Assembly (NCBI RefSeq): GCF_030580955.1
Contig: NZ_JAUQON010000001.1
Coordinates: 434,001 to 498,000, forward strand
From: Hymenobacter convexus
Lineage (GTDB): Bacteria; Bacteroidota; Bacteroidia; Cytophagales; Hymenobacteraceae
DNA: 64,000 nt
Reading direction: 5' to 3'
Shown here: positions 1-11,326 of the stretch, piece after piece
Layout: each line of letters starts with the position of its first letter
Position numbering within the stretch: the first letter of the stretch is position 1
Notes under the pieces: generated by a model
Told to the model about the DNA's origin: nothing
Seen by the model: the letters and a program-made list of their open reading frames with translations, nothing else
The model's database searches: none
Made by a program: the position numbers and the translations under genes

Positions 1-1
1 C

Positions 2-1513
2 GACGACGCCGGCGTGGCCTACGGCTTCGATGCGGCCGCGATTTATTTCCTGAATGGCATGGCTGCGCCGCCGCTGGCCGTGCGCGTGCTGGGCACCCGC
101 TCGCAGCTGGGGCCGCGCACCATGCAGCGGCTGGTAGCCGAGGCCGCCGGCGAGCAGGCGTTTCTGGAAAACGCGCCGCTGCTGGTGCAGGGCCGCCTGG
201 GCTACCGCACCAACCGCGCCGAGGACTATCTGCTGGGCTCGGTGCAGCGCATTCAGTCCGACACGGTGCTGGCGCAGGCGGGCGCCACCTACAAGGTGAA
301 CGAGTACGCCACGCTGCGCTCCGACAACAGCGTGCTGCTGCCCACGCGGGCTTTTCTGTACCGCCGGTTGAGTGAGGGCGCCGACACCCTGCAGAACGTG
401 GGCTACCGTCAGCGGGAACTGGACACCCGACAGGAGCTACGCTTTGCCCGGCCCAAGCTGCAGGCCAGCTTCACCTTCAATTACCATGAGCGCACCCGGG
501 CCTACTACCTCGACAACTCCCGCAACCTGAGCGCCGCGCGCCTGGCCACCGCCCTGGCCCGCGAGCAGGTGAAGGACATCACCGAGCAAACCACGCTGTG
601 GCAGGGCAACCTGACCTGGCTGCCCACGGCCCGCCACGCGCTGGCCCTGCTGGGCACCGCCCAGCTGCTGCGCGTGGACGCCCCCAGCAAAGACAACCAG
701 CAAACCCGCGACGAAGCCCAGCACCTGCTGCGCCTGACCTGGACGGGCCGCTGGGCCGGGGCTTTCCGCACCACGCTGGGCGTGGCCGGCGAGTACCGCC
801 AGACGGTGTTCATCCGGGCCGGGCTGAGCGCCGAGAACTATACCGACCACCTGTTGCACTGGGAGCCGGGCTTTACGTGGGCGCCGGGCAAGTGGAGCAT
901 CCGCTCCAACTACCACCTCTGGGTGAGCTACCAGGTGCGCGACCAGGCCACCGAGCAACTGCGCAACCGCGCCAGCCGCGTGCTGGAGCAAACCCAGAGC
1001 CTCACCTACCAGCTGCGGCCTCGCCTGCTGCTGCTGGCCGACTACGTGCGCCGCGAAAACCGCGTGGGCCAGCTCGACTGGACCCGCTTCCGCGAGAGCC
1101 CCCTCGATACCAGCGTGACGCACGACCTGAACATTGGGGCCCGCCAGAGCTGGGCCGGGCCGCGCGGCAGCACCAGCCTGCGCCTGGGCTACCGCCTGCT
1201 GGAGCAGCGCAACTACGGACGCGCCGCCCTGCTACCCGACGCCACGGCGCCTAACCCCGCCGTGAGCCTCATCTACTTGCACAACATCACCCGGCAGCAG
1301 GGGCCGGAGGTGGCCATCGAGCGCCGCGCCACGGCCGGCTTCAACCTCACGGCCAGCCTGTGGCTGCAATGGATGCGCACCTACTCGACCTACACCCTGG
1401 GCCGGGGCGCCTTCATCGGCACCAGCTACTCGGCCCTGGATTTGGACCGCGAAACGGAGCGGGTGCTGCCCTACTTTGAGGTGACGGCGGAGTGGCGCGT
1501 GGGGCGGCGGTAG
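2..1513 (+). CDS. 3'-partial probable outer-membrane beta-barrel protein
   Basis: The reading frame is open from the first bases of the window, so the true start lies upstream and only the last ~504 codons are seen. There is no recognised enzyme motif. The visible part is dominated by alternating polar and aromatic residues in many short stretches rich in R, Y, W and L, separated by charged turns, for example around LRLGYRLLEQRNYGR and AGFNLTASLWLQWMRTYS. This pattern is typical of Bacteroidota outer-membrane beta-barrels. The protein ends in EWRVGRR rather than the classical C-terminal aromatic residue. A role as a membrane barrel is an inference from composition; the specific function is unknown. 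The downstream gene converges on it with a 29-bp gap. Confidence 0.6.
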   Translation, partial: DDAGVAYGFDAAAIYFLNGMAAPPLAVRVLGTRSQLGPRTMQRLVAEAAGEQAFLENAPLLVQGRLGYRTNRAEDYLLGSVQRIQSDTVLAQAGATYKVNEYATLRSDNSVLLPTRAFLYRRLSEGADTLQNVGYRQRELDTRQELRFARPKLQASFTFNYHERTRAYYLDNSRNLSAARLATALAREQVKDITEQTTLWQGNLTWLPTARHALALLGTAQLLRVDAPSKDNQQTRDEAQHLLRLTWTGRWAGAFRTTLGVAGEYRQTVFIRAGLSAENYTDHLLHWEPGFTWAPGKWSIRSNYHLWVSYQVRDQATEQLRNRASRVLEQTQSLTYQLRPRLLLLADYVRRENRVGQLDWTRFRESPLDTSVTHDLNIGARQSWAGPRGSTSLRLGYRLLEQRNYGRAALLPDATAPNPAVSLIYLHNITRQQGPEVAIERRATAGFNLTASLWLQWMRTYSTYTLGRGAFIGTSYSALDLDRETERVLPYFEVTAEWRVGRR

Positions 1514-1542
1514 CGCTGGCTTCTTATTAGTGCTACTCCCGG

Positions 1543-2205
1543 TCAGGGACCAAATCGAACAACGGTGTCGCCGCGCAGGGCGTAGGCGCCCGGTTTGAGC
1601 CTGGGCTTGCAACTGATGCAGAGGTCGTAGCCGTTGCAATGGATGGCCGGGCTGATGCGGGGGCGCCCTACCCGAATGGTGCCGTAGCCGATTGATATGG
1701 CTTGCGTTGATTCATAGTAGTGGCCGGTGTTGGGGCCGTCGAAGCCAAACCATTCATCAACATAACGGGTCGGCGCTTCAAATACTTTGCGCGGCTCCGT
1801 CTCGCAGCGGTAGATGGCCAGCGAGTGGCACTGGGTGCCGCCCCCGCTGCCATCGGCCCGCATCACATTTTGTATCAACAGTTCCTCGCGCCCTTGCCGG
1901 TCAATGTTGGCGGTGTCGAGGGCCTCCACATTTGGAAGCGTTGCCACCTCTTGCCAGGCCTGCGTAGGCGCCGGCCGGTAAAACACCGCAGCGAATTGTC
2001 CATCCTCCTTCAACGGAGCCAACAGGTAGCGTCCGCCGGTGATGTTAGCCGAATCAAGGCGGTACACGGTCGAGTCAATCCCCGCGAACAAGCCGGCAGG
2101 CGAGCCCGGCGGGGCCGGCAAAACAGCGGCATGCATGGGTACGGGCTTGCTTTCGCAAGAGGCTAGTAGGCAGGCACCGCTCATGCAGACGACGAGTAGC
2201 TTCAC
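1543..2205 (-). CDS. Hypothetical lipoprotein
   Basis: Encodes about 220 residues if the GTG at 2205 is used. I chose this start because it places a clean lipoprotein signal at the very N terminus (VKLLVVCMSGACLLASC, lipobox LASC), whereas the longer open frame begins inside an intergenic inverted repeat. The mature part has several cysteines near the C terminus (CNGYDLCISC) and a central segment with aspartates and glutamates, but I recognise no family. It is probably anchored in the inner or outer membrane and faces the periplasm or surface. It lies downstream of the histidine-kinase gene on the same strand, separated from it by the repeat at 2236-2335. Confidence 0.7.
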   Translation of the reverse strand: MKLLVVCMSGACLLASCESKPVPMHAAVLPAPPGSPAGLFAGIDSTVYRLDSANITGGRYLLAPLKEDGQFAAVFYRPAPTQAWQEVATLPNVEALDTANIDRQGREELLIQNVMRADGSGGGTQCHSLAIYRCETEPRKVFEAPTRYVDEWFGFDGPNTGHYYESTQAISIGYGTIRVGRPRISPAIHCNGYDLCISCKPRLKPGAYALRGDTVVRFGP

Positions 2206-2235
2206 TGGCAGGGAATGTGGAAAAAGTGCCGTCAG

Positions 2236-2335
2236 AACGACGTAGGTGCGGGGCTTGCCCCCGCCCGGTCGTGGAACGAAATCGTTATGGCGGCGCCAGC
2301 GTCCAAGCGGGAGCAAGCCCTGCCCCTACGTCGTT
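2236..2335. repeat. Imperfect intergenic inverted repeat (REP-like)
   Basis: The left arm 2236-2264 begins AACGACGTAGG and the right arm 2307-2335 ends CCTACGTCGTT. The 29-nt arms match with three mismatches and are separated by about 42 nt. The element sits between the lipoprotein start and the stop codon of the histidine kinase. It is one of several unrelated-sequence but similar-architecture elements in this window. Confidence 0.8.
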
Positions 2336-2339
2336 TTAC

Positions 2340-5162
<2,823 letters not shown>

Positions 5163-5206
5163 CCTGTAAATATGCTGGACAATAAGCAGAATGCGACATT
5201 AAGAAT

Positions 5207-5330
5207 AAAGAGGACGTCATGTCGAGCGCAGCCGAGACATCTCGCGTGCTTTCACTAAATCAATCGTCAACCGAAAAGAATAAGTGGTGGCACACGAGAT
5301 GTCTCGGCTGCGCTCGACATGACGTTCTTT
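5207..5330. repeat. Long intergenic inverted repeat (REP/BIME-like, GTCATGTCGAGC family)
   Basis: The left arm 5207-5249 and right arm 5290-5330 share the core GACGTCATGTCGAGCGCAGC and its complement, with only a few mismatches over about 41 nt and a spacer of about 40 nt. The same core recurs at 37695-37800. It lies between the histidine-kinase start and the rpoN stop, so it could also act as a terminator for rpoN. Confidence 0.9.
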
Positions 5331-5346
5331 TTCTCCAGCATCAGCC

Positions 5347-6936
5347 CTACAGTTCCTTGCGCAGGCGGGCCACCGGAATGTTCAGCTGCTCGCGGTACTT
5401 GGCCACGGTGCGGCGGGCAATGTTGTAGCCACGGGCATTGAGCATTTTTTCCAGCTTGTCATCGCTGAGGGGCCGCTCCTTGCTTTCCTTGCCGATGAGG
5501 TCTTTGAGGATGCTTTTCACCTCGCGGCTGCTGGCGTCCTCGCCCGAGTCGGTGGCAATGCCTTCGGAGAAGAAGTATTTGAGCGGATAAATGCCGAACT
5601 CCGTCTGGATGGATTTCGAGTTGGCCACGCGGCTCACCGTCGAAATGTCCATGCCAATCATCTGGGCAATATCCTTCAGAATCATCGGCTTGAGCTTGCC
5701 CTCGTCGCCTTCCATAAAAAACTCGCGCTGCAGTTCCACAATGGCGTTCATGGTACGCAGCAGCGTATTCTGCCGCTGCCGGATGGCGTCAATAAACCAC
5801 TTGGCCGAGTCCAGCTTCTGCTTCACGAAGGTCACGGCCTCCTTCATCTTGGTGTCCTTCTTGGCGGCCTTGTCGTAGGTCCGGAACATCTCGGTGTAGG
5901 CCGGGCTCACGCGCAGTTCGGGGGCGTTGCGGGCGTTCAGGGTCAGGTTGAGCACGCCATTATCATTTGTCAGGATGAAGTCCGGCATCAGATACTGCGT
6001 CTTGCCCAGGCCGGTAGGGCCGCTGCCGCCCGGCTTGGGGTTCAGCTTCAGAATCACGTTGATGGCTTCTTTCAGCTCATCATCCTCTAGGTCCAGCTTC
6101 TGCTGAATGCGGGGGTAGTGCTTCTTGGTGAATTCCTCGAACGTGTCGGTCAGAATCCGCTCGGCGTTCACCGTATTCTCGTCCTGCGGGCGGCGCTCCA
6201 GCTGCAGCAGCAGGCACTCGGGCAGGTCGCGCGCCGCGATGCCGGGCGGGTCGAACTGCTGCACCACGCGCAGCACGGCCTCAATCTCGGGCACCGTCAC
6301 CTCCAGGTTCTGGCTAAAGGCCAGGTCGTTGGCAATGGCTGCCAGGTCGCGCCGGATGTAGCCGTCGCCGTCAATCGAGCCGATGAGTTGCTGGCCGATG
6401 GCCTCCTGCCGCTCGTCGAGGTCGGCAAAGTGCAACTGGTCAAGCAGCGAATCCAGCAGCGAGCCGCTGGTGTCGGCCAGCGGGGTGTCGCGCTCCTCTT
6501 CCTCGCCGGGGCCGTCGCCCTGCATCTTGTAGCCCGCAATTTCGTCGTCGTTGAGGTAGTCGCTCAGGTCGAGGTCGGTGTTGTCGGGCGCTTCGTCGGT
6601 CGAAGCCAGGTCCTCTTTCGCCGCCAGGTCGGGCTCGGGCATTTCTTCAGCGGTGTCGGCCTCGCTGCCGCTGCGGTCGTCGAAGTCCTCGTCCAGCGTG
6701 TTTTCGTCGTTGTCGAGGCTGGCGTCGGGGTCGTCGGAGTCGTCGCTGTCGTCATCGTCGCGGTCCAGCTCCTCGGCGTCGTCGGGCTCGTCTTCCTCCA
6801 GCGCCGGGTTCACCTCCATTTCTTCCTTGATGCGCGTTTCCAGCTCCGCCGTCGGGATTTGCAGCAGCTTGATAAACTGAATCTGCTGCGGACTAAGCTT
6901 TTGCGAGAGGAGCTGTTTAAGGTCGAGGCGTTGCAT
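5347..6936 (-). CDS. rpoN: RNA polymerase sigma-54 factor RpoN
   Basis: Alternative sigma factor of 529 residues that directs RNA polymerase to -24/-12 promoters and needs AAA+ activators. The N-terminal region I has the Gln/Leu-rich activator-interaction helix (LLSQKLSPQQIQFIKLLQ). It is followed by an unusually long and very acidic region II (about 45-165, rich in D and E) that is typical of Bacteroidota. The core-binding domain is about 175-340. The helix-turn-helix and C-terminal DNA-binding part end with the diagnostic RpoN box ARRTVAKYRE (about 506-515), which is intact. The start is well fixed by homology. A TACTTTCG promoter-like box ends only about 5 nt before the ATG. Confidence 0.98.
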   Translation of the reverse strand: MQRLDLKQLLSQKLSPQQIQFIKLLQIPTAELETRIKEEMEVNPALEEDEPDDAEELDRDDDDSDDSDDPDASLDNDENTLDEDFDDRSGSEADTAEEMPEPDLAAKEDLASTDEAPDNTDLDLSDYLNDDEIAGYKMQGDGPGEEEERDTPLADTSGSLLDSLLDQLHFADLDERQEAIGQQLIGSIDGDGYIRRDLAAIANDLAFSQNLEVTVPEIEAVLRVVQQFDPPGIAARDLPECLLLQLERRPQDENTVNAERILTDTFEEFTKKHYPRIQQKLDLEDDELKEAINVILKLNPKPGGSGPTGLGKTQYLMPDFILTNDNGVLNLTLNARNAPELRVSPAYTEMFRTYDKAAKKDTKMKEAVTFVKQKLDSAKWFIDAIRQRQNTLLRTMNAIVELQREFFMEGDEGKLKPMILKDIAQMIGMDISTVSRVANSKSIQTEFGIYPLKYFFSEGIATDSGEDASSREVKSILKDLIGKESKERPLSDDKLEKMLNARGYNIARRTVAKYREQLNIPVARLRKEL

Positions 6937-6941
6937 AATGA

Positions 6942-6949
6942 CGAAAGTA
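6942..6949 (-). promoter_or_regulatory. Bacteroidota -7 box immediately before rpoN
   Basis: On the minus strand the sequence TACTTTCG, one base off the TAnnTTTG consensus, ends 5 nt before the rpoN ATG. If used, it would place the transcription start at or next to the start codon. No good -33 TTG is evident. Confidence 0.35.
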
Positions 6950-7002
6950 CGGAAAGGGAAGGCCGACGGGCATTTTTACTAAAGTTTGGCATGAAAAGTT
7001 GA

Positions 7003-7075
7003 TGTAGCGGTAGCGCGGACTTTTAGTCCGCGAGTCGATGTGCGTGGTGCTCGCGGACTAAAAGTCCGCGCTACA
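7003..7075. repeat. Inverted repeat with self-complementary arms (CGCGGACTTTTAGTCCGCG)
   Basis: The arms 7011-7034 and 7050-7073 are perfectly complementary over 24 bp. Each arm is also a hairpin on its own (CGCGGACT-TTT-AGTCCGCG). An extra TGTAGCGG copy precedes the left arm. The element fills the divergent rpoN-asnS intergenic region and ends just upstream of the asnS promoter box. Confidence 0.9.
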
Positions 7076-7087
7076 CCTCAATGGCCC

Positions 7088-7095
7088 TACCTTTG
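7088..7095 (+). promoter_or_regulatory. Bacteroidota -7 promoter box of asnS
   Basis: TACCTTTG matches TAnnTTTG exactly. It lies 30 nt before the ATG at 7126, giving an expected leader of about 20-25 nt. It also argues against translation starting at the upstream in-frame ATG 7081. Confidence 0.6.
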
Positions 7096-7125
7096 CCCTC
7101 TTACAATCCGCTTCCCCCGCAAGTT

Positions 7126-8520
7126 ATGTCCCTCAAACGGTCCACCGTCAAAGAACTTCTGGCCAGCCAGGACCTCGACCGCGAAGTTCTCGTCAAAGGC
7201 TGGGTTCGCTCCCGCCGCGGCAACAAATACGTCCAGTTCATCATCGTCAACGACGGCTCCACCCTCCACACCATCCAGGCGGTGGCCGATGCGGAGAAAT
7301 TCCCCGAGGAAAGCCTCAAGGACGTGAGCAACGGCGCCGCCGTGGCCATTCGCGGCACGCTGGTGGCCTCGCAGGGCAAGGGCCAGGCCGTCGAAATCCA
7401 GGCCACCGAGGTGACCGTGCTGGGCGTGGCCGATGCCGAAGCCTACCCGCTGCAAAAGAAAGCCACCTCGCTGGAGCACCTGCGCGACATCGCCCACCTG
7501 CGTCCGCGCACCAACACCTTCGGGGCGGTGCTGCGCGTGCGCCACGCGCTGGCCTTCGCCATCCACGACTATTTCAACCGCCACGGCTTCTACTACGTCC
7601 ACACGCCCATCATCACCGGCTCCGATGCCGAGGGCGCCGGCCAGATGTTTCGCGTCACCACGCTGCCGCCCGAGCACCCGCCCCGCACCGAAGACGGCTC
7701 CGTGGACTTCACCCAGGACTTTTTCGGCAAGCAAACCAACCTCACCGTGTCGGGCCAGCTCGAAGGCGAATTGGCGGCCATGGCGCTGGGCAGCATCTAC
7801 ACCTTCGGCCCCACGTTTCGGGCCGAAAACTCCAACACCGCCCGCCACCTGGCCGAGTTCTGGATGATTGAACCCGAAGTGGCCTTCAACGAGCTCGAAG
7901 AAAACATGGACCTAGCCGAGGATTTCCTCCAAAGCCTGGTGAAGTATGCGCTGGCCAACTGCGCCGACGACCTGCAGTTCCTCAACGACCAGTACGACAA
8001 GGAGCTGCTCACGCGCCTCAACTTCGTGGTGGATAACGCCTTCCAGCGCCTCACCTACACCGAGGCCGTGGAAATCCTGAAATCGGCCAAGCAGAAGTTT
8101 GAATTTCCCGTCGATTGGGGCACCGATTTGCAGTCGGAGCACGAGCGGTACCTGGTGGAGAAGCACTTCAAGAAGCCCGTCATTCTCACCAACTACCCGA
8201 AGGAAATCAAGGCTTTCTACATGAAGCTGGACGAGGACGGCCGCACCGTGCGCGCCATGGACGTGCTGTTTCCCGGCATTGGCGAAATCATCGGCGGCTC
8301 GCAGCGCGAGGAGGACTATACCAAGCTCACCACTCGCATGGCCGAGATGCACGTGCCCACCGAAGACCTCGACTGGTACCTCGACACCCGCCGCTTCGGC
8401 ACCGCGCCGCACGCCGGCTTCGGCCTGGGCTTCGAACGCCTCGTGCTGTTCGTGACCGGTATGAGCAACATCCGCGACGTGATTCCCTTCCCGCGCTACC
8501 CCAAAAATGCGGCGTTCTAA
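7126..8520 (+). CDS. asnS: Asparagine--tRNA ligase
   Basis: Class IIb aminoacyl-tRNA synthetase of 464 residues that charges tRNA-Asn with asparagine in the cytoplasm. The N-terminal OB-fold anticodon-binding domain (about 15-105) includes [17 protein letters not shown]. Motif 2 is [20 protein letters not shown], and motif 3 is the C-terminal [12 protein letters not shown] followed by [10 protein letters not shown]. The MIEPE segment after motif 2 is typical of AsnRS. Length equals the family norm. I chose ATG 7126 ([12 protein letters not shown]) because the earlier ATG 7081 precedes the promoter box at 7088. A strong terminator follows at 8542. Confidence 0.98.
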   Translation: MSLKRSTVKELLASQDLDREVLVKGWVRSRRGNKYVQFIIVNDGSTLHTIQAVADAEKFPEESLKDVSNGAAVAIRGTLVASQGKGQAVEIQATEVTVLGVADAEAYPLQKKATSLEHLRDIAHLRPRTNTFGAVLRVRHALAFAIHDYFNRHGFYYVHTPIITGSDAEGAGQMFRVTTLPPEHPPRTEDGSVDFTQDFFGKQTNLTVSGQLEGELAAMALGSIYTFGPTFRAENSNTARHLAEFWMIEPEVAFNELEENMDLAEDFLQSLVKYALANCADDLQFLNDQYDKELLTRLNFVVDNAFQRLTYTEAVEILKSAKQKFEFPVDWGTDLQSEHERYLVEKHFKKPVILTNYPKEIKAFYMKLDEDGRTVRAMDVLFPGIGEIIGGSQREEDYTKLTTRMAEMHVPTEDLDWYLDTRRFGTAPHAGFGLGFERLVLFVTGMSNIRDVIPFPRYPKNAAF

Positions 8521-8541
8521 AGGGTCAAAAATGCCATTAAA

Positions 8542-8576
8542 GCAAAACGGCGGCTCCATCTGGAGTCGCCGTTTTG
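8542..8576. terminator. Bidirectional terminator between asnS and the AlgX-like gene
   Basis: Hairpin GCAAAACGGCG...CGCCGTTTTGC, with arms that also pair CTCC with GGAG. Tract A/T on both sides allows it to stop both convergent transcripts. Confidence 0.85.
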
Positions 8577-8595
8577 CGTTTGGGCTACACAGGGT

Positions 8596-9939
8596 TTACC
8601 GCTCCCGGTCCTGCATGTAAATGGCGTTGTTGTGAATCACCATGTTCACGTCTTCGTGCGCGGCCTCGGCCTGGCTGGTGAGCTTGGCCAGCCAATCGGC
8701 GTTTTTGCGGATGTCGTTTTCGATGGCCGCGATGCGCGCCAGGTCCTGGGCCGTGCGCGGGCAAAAGCGGTTGAACGCGTCCTCGATAAAGCCAAAGCCG
8801 AATTGCTGCAGATTCTGCTCGGTGCAAATGAAAATCACCACGTCGCGCGGGGCCAGCTGCTGGGCCAGGTCCAGGTCGTGCACGGTGGTCGATTCCGGCA
8901 CTTTCTCGGGCCAGAACACCTGCTTGTTGGACGACCAGTAGCGCGAGTCGGGCGTGAGCAGCTTGTCGTAGTAGGGGTAGAAGCCGTAGAAGCTTTGGGC
9001 GAAGCTGTCGCCGATAATCAGGGCATTCACCCGTTTTTTGCCGGTTTCCGGCCCAAATACCACGTTGGGATAAGCCACGGGGTAGGGCGGCACGTCCACC
9101 ATCAGGTTGAAGAGTTCCTGCAGGTCGTTGTCGGTGAAGCGCAGGTCCTGCACGCGGGTGGCCACCGTGCGGCCGTGGCTGGCAAAGTCGGGCAGGTCGA
9201 GGTGGGTGAGGTGCTCCACGCGGCGAAACAGCGTATCAGCCATCAGCGACACCGCGTAGCCGCTCCAGTGCACCCCGCCGCGCGGAAACAGCGGGTAATG
9301 GGTGGTGTCCTGCCAGCGCGCCATGAGCTGGGCTGCGTCCAGCAGGTTCACGCCGTTGGCCAGGCAGCCGTCGCGCGCAATGCCGTAGTTGGTGAGGTAG
9401 GGCACCTTGCTGAGGTCGCAGGAATCGGGCAGCTCCGCGGCCAGGGTGCGGGCCTTGCCCGGCGCCAGCACAATGAGCAGCTGCGTGCCGTGCGCCTGCA
9501 GCGAATCCTGCACGCGCCGCAGCCGCTTGCAGCGGAACTTGAGGTCTTCTTCGCCTTTCACATCGCGCCCAAAGTAGGCATCTACGGAGTTCGAGCCGAA
9601 GAACTCGTTGTTTTTGCCGATGATGAGGCTGGGCGCCCGCGACTGGTTGAAGAGCGTGAATGCCACCTGGTTGCGCAGGCGCAGCAGCCAGTTCCGGAAG
9701 CCAGCCGTCATTTCCAGATGCTTCTCCATCTGCTGCTGGTACGAGTTGTCGCTCAGCGTTTGCCAGCTGAGCTCGGGCGTGGGCGGGGCGGGGTCGAAAA
9801 AACCGCCGAGCGGACCCACCGGCACCCATTCTAGGGAGGCTTGCAGGGCCGGCAGCACCAGCAGGCACAGCAAAAAGCCGAGCAGCAGGTGCTTGCCCCA
9901 TTTGTTAGCAACTTTTACCGAAGGCGTTGTAGTGCCCAT
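8596..9939 (-). CDS. AlgJ/AlgX-like SGNH-fold protein (third paralogue)
   Basis: About 447 residues from ATG 9939. A longer frame would overlap the preceding gene, so the start after its stop was preferred. One N-terminal membrane segment (about 17-35) suggests an inner-membrane-anchored periplasmic protein. It is related to AlgJ/AlgX-type O-acyl transfer proteins: a basic APGKAR motif (about 159-164), GGVHWSGYA with H224, and IIGDSF with S312 at the expected SGNH serine. The Asp two residues before the His in AlgJ/AlgX (DxHW) is Gly here. It is the most divergent of the three paralogues, with poorly conserved text between about 245 and 300. It is probably co-transcribed with the upstream AlgX-like gene (41-nt gap). 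The substrate is unknown. Confidence 0.8.
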   Translation of the reverse strand: MGTTTPSVKVANKWGKHLLLGFLLCLLVLPALQASLEWVPVGPLGGFFDPAPPTPELSWQTLSDNSYQQQMEKHLEMTAGFRNWLLRLRNQVAFTLFNQSRAPSLIIGKNNEFFGSNSVDAYFGRDVKGEEDLKFRCKRLRRVQDSLQAHGTQLLIVLAPGKARTLAAELPDSCDLSKVPYLTNYGIARDGCLANGVNLLDAAQLMARWQDTTHYPLFPRGGVHWSGYAVSLMADTLFRRVEHLTHLDLPDFASHGRTVATRVQDLRFTDNDLQELFNLMVDVPPYPVAYPNVVFGPETGKKRVNALIIGDSFAQSFYGFYPYYDKLLTPDSRYWSSNKQVFWPEKVPESTTVHDLDLAQQLAPRDVVIFICTEQNLQQFGFGFIEDAFNRFCPRTAQDLARIAAIENDIRKNADWLAKLTSQAEAAHEDVNMVIHNNAIYMQDRER

Positions 9940-9980
9940 TGTAACCAATTGAAAAAAGAAGTGCGTCGTGGCGTTGCCAG

Positions 9981-11288
9981 TTAGTGCATTTGACGGTCGT
10001 AGATGGCTTGCGCCTTTATCTGCATCAGCAGCGGGAAATTGTCGGGGTCTTTGCTGGCTTCTTCCCACGAGGCTTGCTTGGTGAGCTCCGCGGCCAGCTT
10101 GACCACGGCGTCGTGTTCGGCGTTCGTGACCGGGTGGTACAGGCGGTACAGGCGTTCCGTGAATCCGTATTCCTGTTCCGTCATGTTGTGCTCAGTAAAC
10201 AGCAGCACAATGGCTTTGCGCGATTCTATTTCCTTGCGCAAATCGAGGTCGCCGGCTTGCTCCCCGGTTTTATGATACACCGAGTCGGGCATGTACACGC
10301 TCTGATTGTAGAACCACACCCGCGTGTCGGGCGCCAGCTGCTTCTGCACGAAGGGCGAAAATTGCATGAGCCCCCACACAAAGCTGTCGCTCACGAACAG
10401 CACCGAAGGAAGCGGCTGGTCCGGGCGCGGCGCGTCGAACGCCAGGCGCGGGTAGGCCATGGGCCGGGCGTCGCGTTCGCGCAGCAGGTTCAGGGTTTCG
10501 CCCAGGTCGTTGTCGGTCGAGCGCAGCGAGTCGGTGTGGTACACCAGCTTCGGCGGGCCCAGCACGTGCACGGCGGGCAGGGTGGTGCCCGTCAGGCTGG
10601 CAATGCGCCGCATGAGCGAGTCGGCGGCCAGGCTGGCGCCGTAGCCGCTCCAGTGCGTGCCGTTGCGGGGGTAGAGCGGGTAGGGCTTGGTATGCTTCCA
10701 CTGAGCAAACAGCGCCGTGCAATCCAGCAGATTGAGGTGCTCTTCCTGCATGTGGCGCACAAATAGCTCGTAGTTCGTGACGACTCCGGGCGCCGCGCGC
10801 CATTCATCCGGCAGGTTTTCCGGTTCAAACCGCGCTTTGTTCGGCGCAATGACATACAGCAGCTGGATGCCCCGCTCGGCCAACAATTGCTGAATCGTCC
10901 GCAGCCGATGCACGCGGAACCGGATTTCGTCTTCGGGCATCAGGTTTTTGCCCGCGTAGGCGCCCAGGTACTCGAACCCAAACAGGACATCATTCCGGCC
11001 CACGATTATGCCGCCGGAATGCGGAACCCGAAAAATCGAGAAGGCCAGCTGGTTGCGCAGCCGAATAAACAGGGCCCGGAACCCGATGGAGTCTTCGAGG
11101 TGCTTCTCCAGCGCGGGCTGGTAAGTGTTGTCGCGTAGGGCATCCCACGAAAACTCCGGCTTGGGCGCCACCGTGAAAGCGCCGCCCAGCGGTTTCTCCT
11201 TCACGAAGGTGAACCGCGTCTGAAGCACCGGCACCAGCACGATGGCCAGAAGTCCCAGTAGCAAGAGGCGTTTAATGAATAGCGTCAC
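9981..11288 (-). CDS. AlgJ/AlgX-like SGNH-fold protein (second paralogue)
   Basis: 435 residues beginning with GTG. The N-terminal hydrophobic segment (about 4-23) is a membrane anchor, with the rest in the periplasm. Family marks are APNKARFEPENLP (about 148-160), NGTHWSGYGA with H212, and FVSDSFVWG with S302. The usual catalytic Asp of DxHW is replaced by Gly (G210). It lies 38 nt downstream of the MBOAT gene, the classical pairing in which an MBOAT exports an acyl group across the membrane and an AlgJ/X-like protein transfers it to an extracytoplasmic polymer. It closely resembles the gene at 12929-14254 in length and motif positions. Whether it is catalytic with the altered dyad is unknown. 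Confidence 0.83.
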   Translation of the reverse strand: MTLFIKRLLLLGLLAIVLVPVLQTRFTFVKEKPLGGAFTVAPKPEFSWDALRDNTYQPALEKHLEDSIGFRALFIRLRNQLAFSIFRVPHSGGIIVGRNDVLFGFEYLGAYAGKNLMPEDEIRFRVHRLRTIQQLLAERGIQLLYVIAPNKARFEPENLPDEWRAAPGVVTNYELFVRHMQEEHLNLLDCTALFAQWKHTKPYPLYPRNGTHWSGYGASLAADSLMRRIASLTGTTLPAVHVLGPPKLVYHTDSLRSTDNDLGETLNLLRERDARPMAYPRLAFDAPRPDQPLPSVLFVSDSFVWGLMQFSPFVQKQLAPDTRVWFYNQSVYMPDSVYHKTGEQAGDLDLRKEIESRKAIVLLFTEHNMTEQEYGFTERLYRLYHPVTNAEHDAVVKLAAELTKQASWEEASKDPDNFPLLMQIKAQAIYDRQMH

Positions 11289-11326
11289 GACGGAAGGGAA
11301 AGGTCAGAAAACGTGACCATTGCGCG

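Noticed and set aside
437..1123. Long antisense open frame within the first gene
   Set aside because: Such frames occur opposite nearly every GC-rich gene here; the translation is Ala/Gly/His/Val-biased with no motif or signal.
2236..2335. CRISPR-like repeat
   Set aside because: The window contains inverted repeats only; no direct repeats with regular spacers or cas genes were seen.
7081..7125. Upstream in-frame ATG for asnS
   Set aside because: A TAnnTTTG promoter box (7088) lies within this extension, so the codons are probably not transcribed.
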